Made by a program: the position numbers and the translations under genes
Assembly (NCBI GenBank): GCA_947466085.1
Contig: CANIEC010000015.1
Span: forward strand, 1-49,513
Direction of reading: 5' to 3'
DNA length: 49,513 nucleotides
From: Rhodospirillales bacterium
GTDB taxonomy: Bacteria; Pseudomonadota; Alphaproteobacteria; Reyranellales; Reyranellaceae
The notes under the pieces: generated by a model
The model's database searches: none
What the model saw: only the letters and a program-made list of their open reading frames with translations
What the model was told of the DNA's origin: nothing
Shown: one piece after another, positions 31,883-39,847 of the stretch
Numbering within the stretch: position 1 is the stretch's first letter
Layout: each line of letters begins with the position of its first letter

Positions 31883-32494
31883 CTAGGAGTCTCCCTCGGC
31901 CAGGAGGACCATGCGCACCAGTTCGGAAAGGCTGTCGGCCTGCATCTTGGTCATCACGTTGGCGCGATAGACCTCGACCGTTCGGGCGCTGATGCCGAGG
32001 TCGTAGGCGATCACCTTGTTCGCCTTGCCGGCGGCGAGCCCTCGCAGGACGTCGCGTTCCCGACCGGACAGGGCGTCCAGGCGCTTGCGGATCGCCACGA
32101 TGCGGTCCTCGCGCTCGCGGTCGCGGGAATGGCTGTCGAGGGCAGATCTGATCGCCGACAGAAGGGCTTCGTCGTCGAACGGCTTCTCGATGAAGTCGAC
32201 GGCGCCGGCTTTCATCGCCTCCACCGCCATGGGCACGTCGCCGTGGCCGGTCATCACGATCACGGGAAAGCCGGCCCTCAGGTCGACAAGACGGCGCTGC
32301 AGTTCCAGCCCGTCCATCTCCGGCATGCGGATGTCGGTGACCACGCACCCCGGCTGGGCGTCCGGCAGGGCCTTCAGGAACGCAATCGCGGAATCGTGCA
32401 CGCGCACGGCAAGGCCCGCCGTGCTGAGCAGGAAGGCGAGCGATTGGCGGACATCGACATCGTCGTCGATCACATGAACGACCTGGCTAGGCAT
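31883..32494 (-). CDS. fixJ: FixJ-type response regulator
   Basis: A 203-residue NarL/FixJ regulator. The receiver is about 5-120: HVIDDDVDVRQSLAFLL, phospho-acceptor D54 in VTDIRMPEMDGLELQRR, Thr in VIVMTGHGDVPMAVEAMKAG, and K104 in DFIEKPFDD. The LuxR-type helix-turn-helix is about 140-195: LSGRERDVLRGLAAGKANKV, then AYDLGISARTVEVYRANVM. Length and motifs match rhizobial FixJ. The ATG at 32494 overlaps the fixL stop by 8 bp. The predicted targets in this window are the two CTACGTAG elements (30470 and 37404). Confidence 0.93.
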   Translation of the reverse strand: MPSQVVHVIDDDVDVRQSLAFLLSTAGLAVRVHDSAIAFLKALPDAQPGCVVTDIRMPEMDGLELQRRLVDLRAGFPVIVMTGHGDVPMAVEAMKAGAVDFIEKPFDDEALLSAIRSALDSHSRDREREDRIVAIRKRLDALSGRERDVLRGLAAGKANKVIAYDLGISARTVEVYRANVMTKMQADSLSELVRMVLLAEGDS

Positions 32495-33641
32495 CGTCCG
32501 TCTCCCGGTCGTCAGCGGCCGCGCGCAGGGTGAAGTGGAAGATCGTGCCTCCTCCCGGAGGCGAATCCACCCAGATCTTGCCGCCATGCGCCTCGACGAT
32601 CGTGCGACAGATTGAAAGTCCGAGCCCCATGCCCTTGCGTTTGGTCGTGACGAAGGGCTGGAAAAGCTGTCTCGCCACCTCAGGGGCGAGACCGGCCCCG
32701 GTATCGGCGACGGTCACCTCGACCTGGTCTTCGGGTCCCGCCGCCGTCGCGATGTCGAGCCGGCGGACGCTCCCTCCCTCGCTCATCACCTCAATGGCAT
32801 TGCGCATCAGGTTGACGAGCACCTGCTGGATCTGGATGCGGTCGGCGAGCACGAGATCGGCGGCGGGATCGAGCCTGAACGTGACCGCAATGCCGTGCTC
32901 CCTCGCACCGACCAGCGCGAGCGTGCTGGCATCCTCGATCAGCTTGGGAAGGCTTTCGATCCGCCGCTCGCTTTCGCCGCGCGCCACGAATTCGCGCAGG
33001 CGACGGATGATCTGACCGGCCCGCAGAGCCTGGTCGGCGGCCTTGGAGACCGCATCGCGGAGCATCTCGACGTGCTCGCCCTCCATGCGTTCGAGCAGGC
33101 GGCGCGAGCCCTTGAGATAGTTGCTGATGGCGGTCAGCGGCTGGTTGATCTCGTGCGCGAGCGTCGAGGCCATCTCGCCCAGCGCCGTGAACCGCGACAT
33201 GTGGGTCACTTCCGACTGCAGCTCCTTCAACCGGTCCTCGGTGAGCTGCTGGTCGGTCAGGTCGCGGATGAAGCCGGTGAAGTGATGGCGGTCGCCGGTG
33301 CGCAGCTCGCCTACCGTGAGATGCATCGGGAACGTCGTCCCGTCCTTGCGCCGGCCCACCACGATGCGGCCGATGCCGATGATCCGGCGCTCGCCGGTCT
33401 CGAGATAGCGCCCGATGTAGGCGTCGTGCTGCTCGCGATAGGGCGATGGCATCAGGAGGCTGACATTGCGGCCGCACGCTTCGTCCGCCTCGTAGCCGAA
33501 CAGGCGTTCCGCGGTCGTGCTGAGCGATTCGATACGGCCCCGCTCGTCGATGATGATCATGGCGTCGGGCACGGTCTGCAGGATGGACCGCAGGCGCGCT
33601 TCCGCTGCCTCGAGCGCAAGCGCGATCGACGTTTCGCTCAT
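32487..33641 (-). CDS. fixL: FixL oxygen-sensing histidine kinase (soluble, single heme PAS)
   Basis: A 384-residue kinase. A heme-binding PAS domain is at about 12-130: proximal ligand H72 in REQHDAYIGRY, with R78 and R92 at the positions of R206 and R220 of Bradyrhizobium FixL, and the FG-loop IIGIGRIVVGRRKDGTTFPM. The dimerisation/phospho-acceptor helix has H163 in STLAHEINQPLTAI. The catalytic ATPase domain is about 265-375 (LVNLMRNAIEVM, VADTGAGL, GMGLGLSI). Haem sensing of O2 turns the kinase off. No transmembrane helices and no second PAS are present, making it shorter than Sinorhizobium or Bradyrhizobium FixL. It is cotranscribed with fixJ. Confidence 0.93.
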   Translation of the reverse strand: MSETSIALALEAAEARLRSILQTVPDAMIIIDERGRIESLSTTAERLFGYEADEACGRNVSLLMPSPYREQHDAYIGRYLETGERRIIGIGRIVVGRRKDGTTFPMHLTVGELRTGDRHHFTGFIRDLTDQQLTEDRLKELQSEVTHMSRFTALGEMASTLAHEINQPLTAISNYLKGSRRLLERMEGEHVEMLRDAVSKAADQALRAGQIIRRLREFVARGESERRIESLPKLIEDASTLALVGAREHGIAVTFRLDPAADLVLADRIQIQQVLVNLMRNAIEVMSEGGSVRRLDIATAAGPEDQVEVTVADTGAGLAPEVARQLFQPFVTTKRKGMGLGLSICRTIVEAHGGKIWVDSPPGGGTIFHFTLRAAADDRETDDA

Positions 33642-33718
33642 CGGAGCATCCAGCTCATCGACGCATCACCATGACACTGTGACTTATAGCATGCGCCAGC
33701 CTGGAGGGATCACCTCAA

Positions 33719-33934
33719 TCAGGGTCTAATGAAGGAGAGCGGCGCATCCTCGTCGAGATTGTCGATCGCCGCCGTCAGCTCCGCCGCGATGTCGTCGATC
33801 GGCCGGCCCACCCGGAAGATGCGAATGGCCTCGGAGAGCAGGCAGCGCGCGACCACGTCGTCGGCTATGCCCTGCTTCGATGCCTCGGCCAGCGCCGCCT
33901 CGACGTGCCGGGAGACCATTTGGTAAGTGCTCAT
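33719..33934 (-). CDS. 71-residue protein of unknown function
   Basis: A small soluble, mostly helical protein: MSTYQMVSRHVEAALAEASK, then ADDVVARCLLSEAIRIFRVG and RPIDDIAAELTAAIDNLDED. No family is recognised. It begins 13 bp after the hemN stop, so it is the last gene of the usp-hemN operon controlled from the box at 36183. The ATG at 33934 follows AGGAACCGTC. The position suggests a helper or stability factor in low-oxygen physiology, but nothing in the sequence proves it. Confidence 0.65.
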   Translation of the reverse strand: MSTYQMVSRHVEAALAEASKQGIADDVVARCLLSEAIRIFRVGRPIDDIAAELTAAIDNLDEDAPLSFIRP

Positions 33935-33947
33935 GACGGTTCCTTCT

Positions 33948-35291
33948 TCAAATCCCGCGTGAATGCCGGCCATCGGCATGACCGAGGTGGGTATCGAAAG
34001 CGGCGCAGACGAAACGCACCAGCGGACGGCCGCGCTCGGTGACGTGCAGTGAGGCGCCGTCGCGCTGGACGATGCCGTCGCTGACCAGCTGGGGAAGCCC
34101 GGCCACCTCGGAAATCAACGACTGGGTCGAGGCGCCATGCCGGCGGCAGACGTCATCCAGATCGACCGAGAAACTGCACATCAACCTCTCGATGATCTCG
34201 CCGCGCAGCCGGTCCGCCGCGGTGAGCTCCAGGCCCCGCACCGAGGCGAAGCAGCCCGCCTCGATCAGCGACTGGTAGCGTCCCGGATCGGTGACGTTCT
34301 GGGTATAGCCGCGCGGCAGGCTCGAAATGGCCGAAGCGCCCAGGCCGACGACGGAGGGCTGGTCGACCACGACATAGCCTTGGAAACTCCGCCGCAGCCG
34401 GCCGCGGTCCGCCGCAGTCGAAAGCGGGTCGTTTGGCCGCGCATAGTGATCGAGACCGACCTTCTTGTAGCCGCCCTCGACCAGGCGTTCCGCCACGAGA
34501 CGGGCCATGGCGGCGCGCGCCTCCGCCCCCGGCAGGCTCTCCGTGTCGATCAGGCGCTGTCGCGCTTTCATCCATGGGACATGCGCGTAGGCGAAGACGG
34601 CAAAACGGTCCGGCGCCAGTGCGAGCGCGGCGTCGAGCGTGCGGGCAAGCGTCTCCGGCGTCTGCTTCGGCAAGCCGTAGACGAGATCGATGTTGATGCG
34701 GGCGATGCCGGCGGCACGGATCCTCGCGATTGCCGTGGCCGTATCCTCGATCGACTGCAGGCGGTTGATCGCCTTCTGCACGTCGATGTCGAAATCCTGG
34801 ACGCCGAAACTCACGCGGTCGACGCCGATGTCCCGCATCGTCGCCACGAATTCCTCGTCACAGAAGCGCGGATCCGCCTCCATGGAGGTTTCCGAGCCGC
34901 TGCGCCGGTCAAAGCGCGCGGCCAGCCGCTTTGCCACCGCGACGAGGTTCGCCGAACCCAGCTGCGACGGTGTACCGCCGCCCCACTGGATCTGGCCGAC
35001 CATCATTCCCGGCACGGCCTCGGCGACGAGATCGATCTCCTTGGCGAGCGCGCGAGCGTAGGCGCCAAGCGATTCCGAACGGTTCATCGCCGCCGTGTGG
35101 CAGGCACAGTACCAGCACAGGCGTGCGCAGAAGGGCACATGGACATAGATCGTCGAGCAGTCGCGGCCCAGGTCTCCGAGCCACGCTTTGTGCTGCACGG
35201 CACCTACGGCACCGTGGAACTGCGCGGCCGTCGGATAGCTCGTATAGCGAGGGACCGACCGGTCGTAGGCCGCGATGGTGGTGGCGTCCAT
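33948..35291 (-). CDS. hemN: Oxygen-independent coproporphyrinogen III oxidase
   Basis: A 447-residue radical-SAM enzyme that converts coproporphyrinogen III to protoporphyrinogen IX without O2. The cluster motif CX3CX2C is C55-C59-C62 (FCARLCWYCAC). WGGGTPSQL, EADPRFC, SFGVQDFDIDVQKAINRLQS, NIDLVYGLPKQTPETL and YAHVPWMKARQRLID are all typical of HemN rather than HemW. It supplies haem for the cbb3 oxidase at low oxygen, in line with FixK control of hemN in Bradyrhizobium. Its ATG shares one base with the preceding stop (TGATG). Confidence 0.93.
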   Translation of the reverse strand: MDATTIAAYDRSVPRYTSYPTAAQFHGAVGAVQHKAWLGDLGRDCSTIYVHVPFCARLCWYCACHTAAMNRSESLGAYARALAKEIDLVAEAVPGMMVGQIQWGGGTPSQLGSANLVAVAKRLAARFDRRSGSETSMEADPRFCDEEFVATMRDIGVDRVSFGVQDFDIDVQKAINRLQSIEDTATAIARIRAAGIARINIDLVYGLPKQTPETLARTLDAALALAPDRFAVFAYAHVPWMKARQRLIDTESLPGAEARAAMARLVAERLVEGGYKKVGLDHYARPNDPLSTAADRGRLRRSFQGYVVVDQPSVVGLGASAISSLPRGYTQNVTDPGRYQSLIEAGCFASVRGLELTAADRLRGEIIERLMCSFSVDLDDVCRRHGASTQSLISEVAGLPQLVSDGIVQRDGASLHVTERGRPLVRFVCAAFDTHLGHADGRHSRGI

Positions 35292-36130
35292 CAGTGCGAG
35301 AACAGCACGGGAATGGTCATGCTGGACAGGAGCGTACGGCTTACGCCGCCCAGCACCATCTCGCGCACGCGTGAGTGACCATAGACGCCCATCACGATGA
35401 GGTCGCTGCCGATATCCGCGGCGCGCGACAGGATGATGGCGCCTACGTCGCTGTCGGCGGCGACGTCGCGCTGGACCGTGACCTTCACCCCGTGACGGGT
35501 GAGCCAGAGCGCCACATCAGCACCCGGCTCGGCGCCGTGGCCCTCCGGTGACGTGCGCGGGTCGACCACGAGAATGACGACCTTCTTGGCCATCCGCAGG
35601 AACGGCAGGGCATCGGCCGCCGCCCGCGCGCTCTCGCGACTGGCATTCCAGCAAAGAAGCACCGACTCGCCGATCGGGGCGCGCATGCCGATATGCGGGA
35701 CGACGAGGGTCGGCCGGCCGCTTGCCAGGACGACGGCTTCGGGTAGGTCCGAGGGCGTAGGCGTCTGGGCATCGGGGTCCGTCTGACCCAGGACGAGAAG
35801 GTCTGTGTAGCGCGCCTGGATGACGAGCTCGGAATCGATGAAGCCGTCGGTCACGCGCCATTCGTGCGACGGAACACGGCGTTCCTTCACGGCCTTTTCG
35901 AAGGCGGTGAGCGCGGCGGTCTGGTCGGCATCGGCGCTGGCTTCGTAGCTGGCGAACAGCGAGTCCATGGCGACGCCGCCTTCGAAGAAGATCGGGGCTT
36001 CGAGCGGCGGACGGGCATGCATGCCGACCAGATGGGCGCCATAGCGCTCCGCCAGTTCCGCCGCCACGGTCAGCCTCTGGCCAACCTTCGGGCTGGCATC
36101 GCAATGAACGAGAATCGTCTTGTAGGCCAT
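35291..36130 (-). CDS. Universal stress protein, tandem UspA domains
   Basis: A 279-residue double Usp: MAYKTILVHCDASPKVGQRL starts domain 1 (about 1-150), and SVLLCWNASRESARAAADAL starts domain 2 (about 155-279), which ends VMGVYGHSRVREMVLGGVSR. The second domain keeps G-2X-G-9X-G, with G in place of S/T. AGGAGG lies 6 bases before the ATG at 36130, favouring it over the ATG at 36136. A FixK-type box is centred 59 bp upstream. It is the first gene of the usp-hemN-71aa operon. Confidence 0.9.
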   Translation of the reverse strand: MAYKTILVHCDASPKVGQRLTVAAELAERYGAHLVGMHARPPLEAPIFFEGGVAMDSLFASYEASADADQTAALTAFEKAVKERRVPSHEWRVTDGFIDSELVIQARYTDLLVLGQTDPDAQTPTPSDLPEAVVLASGRPTLVVPHIGMRAPIGESVLLCWNASRESARAAADALPFLRMAKKVVILVVDPRTSPEGHGAEPGADVALWLTRHGVKVTVQRDVAADSDVGAIILSRAADIGSDLIVMGVYGHSRVREMVLGGVSRTLLSSMTIPVLFSH

Positions 36131-36182
36131 GGGCATCCTCCTGAAGGTCCGCCGATCCTGCCGGGCCGCGAAGCGCGCGACC

Positions 36183-36196
36183 TTGACGCAGGTCAA
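36183..36196. promoter_or_regulatory. FNR/FixK-type box (8 of 10)
   Basis: TTGACGCAGGTCAA. The centre is 59 bp from the usp ATG at 36130 and 42 bp from the ATG at 36232 on the other strand. Confidence 0.72.
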
Positions 36197-36231
36197 TCGC
36201 CACCGGGGAAAATCGTGGTCCATTGCCGTCG

Positions 36232-36966
36232 ATGGACATCATTTCCCGTTTCTTCGCGATGTGCGGCGACGGCCTCATGGCGGCCGCCTCGATGCCGCTC
36301 GGCCTGCCGGTGGCGCTGCTCCTGGCCGGCCTTGCCGGCAGCCTCGTGCATTGCGTGGGCATGTGCGGGCCGTTCGTGCTGGGCCAGGTGATGGCCTCCG
36401 TCGAGCAGCCGGGGGATCGTTCCTACGGCGAGTGGCGCCGCCTGACCGGGGCCCTGCTCGTGCCCTACCATCTCGGCCGCTTCACCACCTATACGGCGCT
36501 GGGAGCCCTGGCCGGAGGCGCGACGGCGGTGTTTGCCTCCCTGGAAATGTTCGGCTGGCTATCGGCCATCCTGCTGATCGTGGCGGCCGTCCTGCTGGCG
36601 GCGCAGGCCCTCGGCATGGCCGTGAGCGCCGCCTCGCCCGCGACGACCCTGCTGGCGCGTCTCGCCGGCCCGCTCTCCGCCTCGCGCACCGCGCTCGCGC
36701 GGTACGGGCTGGGGGTCATCCTGGGCTTCCTGCCCTGTGGTCTTCTCTACGCGGCCCTGGCCGGCGCGGCCGGCACCGGCTCGGTCGTGTCGGGCGCCAT
36801 CGCGATGGCCTGCTTCGCGCTCGGGACCGTGCCGGCGCTCGTCGCCGTCGGCTGGGGCGGGTTGATCATGCGGCGGCATCTGCGGACGATCGCGCGATGG
36901 GTCAGCCCGCCGCTCCTCGCCGGCAACGCGCTGGTCATGCTCGCCCTGGCGAGCCAGAGGCTCTAG
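36232..36966 (+). CDS. TauE/SafE-like (UreH domain) membrane protein
   Basis: A 244-residue membrane protein with about six helices. GLPVALLLAGLAGSLVHCVG followed by MCGPFV, then PYHLGRFTTYTALGALAG and YGLGVILGFLPCGLLYAALA, fit the SafE/UreH-like family often found beside cbb3 oxidase genes and thought to handle sulfur or copper for cytochrome biogenesis. HCxxMCGP and PCG are the conserved Cys motifs. The start is uncertain: ATG 36232, or an upstream TTG at 36223, would leave almost no leader if the shared FixK box at 36183 is class II. Met codons further in (36259, 36274) are alternatives. Confidence 0.78.
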   Translation: MDIISRFFAMCGDGLMAAASMPLGLPVALLLAGLAGSLVHCVGMCGPFVLGQVMASVEQPGDRSYGEWRRLTGALLVPYHLGRFTTYTALGALAGGATAVFASLEMFGWLSAILLIVAAVLLAAQALGMAVSAASPATTLLARLAGPLSASRTALARYGLGVILGFLPCGLLYAALAGAAGTGSVVSGAIAMACFALGTVPALVAVGWGGLIMRRHLRTIARWVSPPLLAGNALVMLALASQRL

Positions 36967-37152
36967 GGTCTTTCCGAGTACGATCGACTCACCAATACCA
37001 ACCTCAACCTCATGCTGAGGAGCGCTCCGATGGAGCACGTCTCGAAGGGTGAGGTTATCGGGTCCGTTCATGACCCGCTGTTTTTGGTTGCATTCATTTC
37101 CGGCCAGACTCTCAGGATGAGGGGGCGCGAGTCGACTTGAAGCGGAAAGACA
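36967..37152. repeat. Disrupted palindromic repeat, copy B
   Basis: The outer arms GGTCTTTCCG...CGACTC (from 36967) and GAGTCGACTTGAAGCGGAAA (37130-37149) are inverted. The inner CTCATGCTGAGGAGC and CGTCTCGAAGGGTGAGG match copy A at 23770, but the right inner arm is mostly replaced, leaving only CTCAGGATGAGG. It lies between convergent genes, as copy A does. Confidence 0.65.
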
Positions 37153-37176
37153 CCAGCAGCCCCGACTATCGAGAAT

Positions 37177-37311
37177 TCAGCGGGTCGCGATGGACTCGAG
37201 AGCAGCAGCCGTAGCCAGAACCAGCAGGATGGCGGCGAACAGCCACAGTCCAACGGACCCGACGTCTTGGACCAACTCCTCGGAGGTCATCCTCTTGATT
37301 TGCCTGGTCAT
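37177..37311 (-). CDS. 44-residue single-helix membrane protein, predicted FixJ target
   Basis: MTRQIKRMTSEELVQDVGSV is followed by a membrane helix (GLWLFAAILLVLATAAALES) and a short IATR tail. The ATG at 37311 has GGAGGGCGAC just upstream, a strong ribosome-binding site. A near-identical copy of the fixK FixJ-box-like element lies 93-115 bp before the start in the same orientation. No family is recognised. It may be a small feedback or adaptor protein in the FixLJ circuit; the sequence alone cannot show that. Confidence 0.6.
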   Translation of the reverse strand: MTRQIKRMTSEELVQDVGSVGLWLFAAILLVLATAAALESIATR

Positions 37312-37403
37312 GTCGCCCTCCTGCACCCACGCCGTCACTGCGCGTGGCGCTCCTGCTCTGGACAGCTGGCTAAGGGGATGTGCGCCAGCCGCCAATTCCG
37401 GAA

Positions 37404-37426
37404 TTGAACTAGGGGACTCTACGTAG
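37404..37426 (-). promoter_or_regulatory. FixJ-box-like operator, second copy
   Basis: On the minus strand it begins CTACGTAG and ends TAGTTCAA. It agrees with the fixK element (30470-30492) at 21 of 23 positions, differing only at plus-strand 37412 and 37417. The downstream gene is the 44-residue membrane protein. The DUF2189 gene ends 22 bp upstream. Confidence 0.7.
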
Positions 37427-37448
37427 CTCACCCTGCCGCGCTTCAGCG

Positions 37449-38246
37449 TCAGGAAGCAGGCTCCGGCTCGAAGTGGATGACGTCACGGTAGGCGTGCCAC
37501 GTTGCGTGGGCGACCAGCGGCAGGGTCACGACCAGGCCGAGCAGTCCCGGGATCATGCCGAGGCCGGTGAGAAACACGATCAGACAGGCCCACAGGAGCA
37601 TCGGCCGGTAATTGAGGCGGGTCGCGGCCACCGAGGTCGCGATCGCCTCGAAAATGTTCGAGTTCCGCCGGTCCAGCAGATAGGGAATGGAGAAGGCGCC
37701 GATCGCGAAGGCGATGGCTGCCAGAAAAGCACCCAGGCCGATGCCCAGTGCCAGGAACGGCAGGCTCTTCGAGGTCGTCCAGACGAGGTCGAGAAAGCGG
37801 TCCCAGGAGGGGACGGTCCGAAATTCGAAGAGGGCGAACAGGAGCTGCGCCATTCTCATCCAGGCCAGATGGAAGAGGAGGAGAAGCACCCCCATGAGCG
37901 CGATCTGCTCGGGATTGCGCCGCCAGGCCATCAGGGTGGACTTGCCATCGACCGGCTGCCCGGCCTCGAGGCGGCGGCTGATCTCGTACAGTCCGGTGGC
38001 GATGAAGGGGCCGACATAGAAGAAGCCGGCGCTGAGCGGCAGCACGAGATAAGGCAGATCGAGGCGCAGCATCAACACGATGGCCAGCCAGCCGGCGGCC
38101 ACCGGCACGATTCCATAGGCGAGGCTGGCGCCGGGCGCGGCCACCATGTCGCGCCAGCCGGCGGCAAGCCATCTCCAGGGACGATCGACGGGAACACGCC
38201 GGATGAGTGGCCGGGGCGTCGGAAACACAGCAATGGTCTCGCTCAT
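37449..38246 (-). CDS. DUF2189 membrane protein
   Basis: A 265-residue membrane protein with about six helices. Family motifs are the N-terminal RPWRWLAAGWRDMVAAPGAS, then FFYVGPFIATGLYEISRRLE and IPYLLDRRNSNIFEAIATSV. DUF2189 proteins are frequent beside cbb3 oxidase genes and are called putative subunits, without a proven function. It is divergent from ccoN and shares its FixK-type box (centre 64 bp upstream of the ATG at 38246). Confidence 0.88.
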   Translation of the reverse strand: MSETIAVFPTPRPLIRRVPVDRPWRWLAAGWRDMVAAPGASLAYGIVPVAAGWLAIVLMLRLDLPYLVLPLSAGFFYVGPFIATGLYEISRRLEAGQPVDGKSTLMAWRRNPEQIALMGVLLLLFHLAWMRMAQLLFALFEFRTVPSWDRFLDLVWTTSKSLPFLALGIGLGAFLAAIAFAIGAFSIPYLLDRRNSNIFEAIATSVAATRLNYRPMLLWACLIVFLTGLGMIPGLLGLVVTLPLVAHATWHAYRDVIHFEPEPAS

Positions 38247-38303
38247 GGCGCCTCACATTCAGGTTGCATGCGTCATTCTGATCCGTCACTCGGCGCACCG
38301 GCC

Positions 38304-38317
38304 TTGACCCAAATCAA
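38304..38317. promoter_or_regulatory. FNR/FixK-type box (9 of 10) of the cbb3 operon
   Basis: TTGACCCAAATCAA. The centre is 60 bp before the ccoN ATG at 38371 and 64 bp from the divergent DUF2189 ATG. This is the classic FixK position for fixN promoters. Confidence 0.88.
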
Positions 38318-38370
38318 GGGAGCGACCGGCGCCACCTCCTAGTGTCCCTGCGACCATTCGGGGAGTGAGC

Positions 38371-39834
38371 ATGCCGAGCCAAGCCGTATTGACAGCCGAC
38401 CAGCGTCCGGCGCCACGTTACGTCGAGGACGTGATCCGCGCGGCCGTCATATTGACGATGTTCTGGGGCATCGCGGCCTTCCTGGTCGGTGTCGTCATCG
38501 CCGCCCAGCTCGTCTGGCCGCAGCTCAGCTTCGACAGCCCGTACCTGACGTTCGGCCGACTGCGGCCGCTGCATACGTCCGCCGCCATCTTTGCCTTCGG
38601 CGGCACCGCGCTGATCGGCACGGCCTTTCATATAGTGCAGCGAACCTGCCGCGCGCGGCTGTTCGGCGGCGAGGCCCTCGGCTGGTTCGTGCTGCTGGGC
38701 TACCAGTTCTTCATCGTCGCCGCGGCGCTCGGCTACCTGTTCGGCATCACGCAGAGCAAGGAGTACGCCGAGCCCGAATGGTTCGTCGACCTGTGGCTCA
38801 CCATCGTGTGGGTGGCCTATCTGATCGCCTATGTCGGCACGGTGATGAAGCGCGAGGAGCCGCACATCTACGTCGCCAACTGGTTCTACCTGGCCTTCAT
38901 CATCACCGTCGCGATGCTCCACATCGTCAACAACCTGGCCATGCCGGTCTCGATCACGGGAACGAAGAGCTACGGCGCGTGGTCGGGCGTCCAGGACGCG
39001 ATGATCCAGTGGTGGTACGGCCACAACGCCGTCGGCTTCTTCCTGACCGCGGCCTTCCTCGGCATGATGTACTACTACATCCCGAAGGCGGCGAACCGGC
39101 CGGTCTACTCCTACCGGCTGTCGATCATCCATTTCTGGTCCCTGGTGTTCATGTACATCTGGGCTGGCCCGCATCACCTGCACTACACGTCCCTGCCCGA
39201 CTGGGCCCAGACGCTGGGAATGGCCTTCTCGGTGATGCTCTGGATGCCGAGCTGGGGCGGCATGATCAACGGCCTGATGACGCTGTCGGGCGCGTGGGAC
39301 AAGCTCCGCACCGACCCGGGCCTGCGCTTCTCCGTGACCGCCGTCGGCTTCTACGGCATGGCGACCTTCGAGGGGCCGGTCATGTCCATCAAGGCCGTCA
39401 ACTCGCTCAGCCACTACACCGACTGGACGATCGGCCACGTGCACTCCGGTGCGCTGGGCTGGGTCGCGTTCATCGTGTTCGGCACGCTCTACTACCTGGT
39501 CCCGAAGATGTGGAACCGCCCGGCCATGTGGTCGACGCGCCTCATCAGCTGGCACTACTGGATCGCGACCATCGGCATCGTTCTCTACATCACGGCGATG
39601 TGGGTGAGCGGCATCATGCAGGGCCTGATGTGGCGTGCCTACGACGAGCTCGGGTTCCTCCAATACTCGTTCGTCGAGACCGTCGCGGCCATGCATCCCT
39701 TCTACCTGATCCGTCTGCTGGGGGGCGTCTGCTTCCTGAGCGGCGGGCTGATCATGGCCTACAACATGTGGCGAACCATCCGCACCGAAACGGAGACGTT
39801 CGCCACCCAGACCCAACCGGCACTCGCGGCGTAA
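38371..39834 (+). CDS. ccoN: cbb3 cytochrome c oxidase subunit I
   Basis: A 487-residue, 12-helix catalytic subunit that reduces O2 at a haem b3-CuB centre and pumps protons. Haem and CuB ligands are visible in [51 protein letters not shown] and [25 protein letters not shown] lies 5 bases before the ATG at 38371, favouring it over the GTG at 38365. It is the first gene of ccoNOQP-ccoGHIS. High O2 affinity makes this the main respiratory outlet at low oxygen. Confidence 0.97.
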   Translation: MPSQAVLTADQRPAPRYVEDVIRAAVILTMFWGIAAFLVGVVIAAQLVWPQLSFDSPYLTFGRLRPLHTSAAIFAFGGTALIGTAFHIVQRTCRARLFGGEALGWFVLLGYQFFIVAAALGYLFGITQSKEYAEPEWFVDLWLTIVWVAYLIAYVGTVMKREEPHIYVANWFYLAFIITVAMLHIVNNLAMPVSITGTKSYGAWSGVQDAMIQWWYGHNAVGFFLTAAFLGMMYYYIPKAANRPVYSYRLSIIHFWSLVFMYIWAGPHHLHYTSLPDWAQTLGMAFSVMLWMPSWGGMINGLMTLSGAWDKLRTDPGLRFSVTAVGFYGMATFEGPVMSIKAVNSLSHYTDWTIGHVHSGALGWVAFIVFGTLYYLVPKMWNRPAMWSTRLISWHYWIATIGIVLYITAMWVSGIMQGLMWRAYDELGFLQYSFVETVAAMHPFYLIRLLGGVCFLSGGLIMAYNMWRTIRTETETFATQTQPALAA

Positions 39835-39847
39835 GAGGAGTTTTCGA

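Noticed and set aside
33642..33720. Possible FixK site before fixL (around 33708-33722)
   Set aside because: ATCACCTCAATCA has the half-sites in the wrong orientation and spacing; no palindrome of the TTGAT-N4-ATCAA kind can be drawn.
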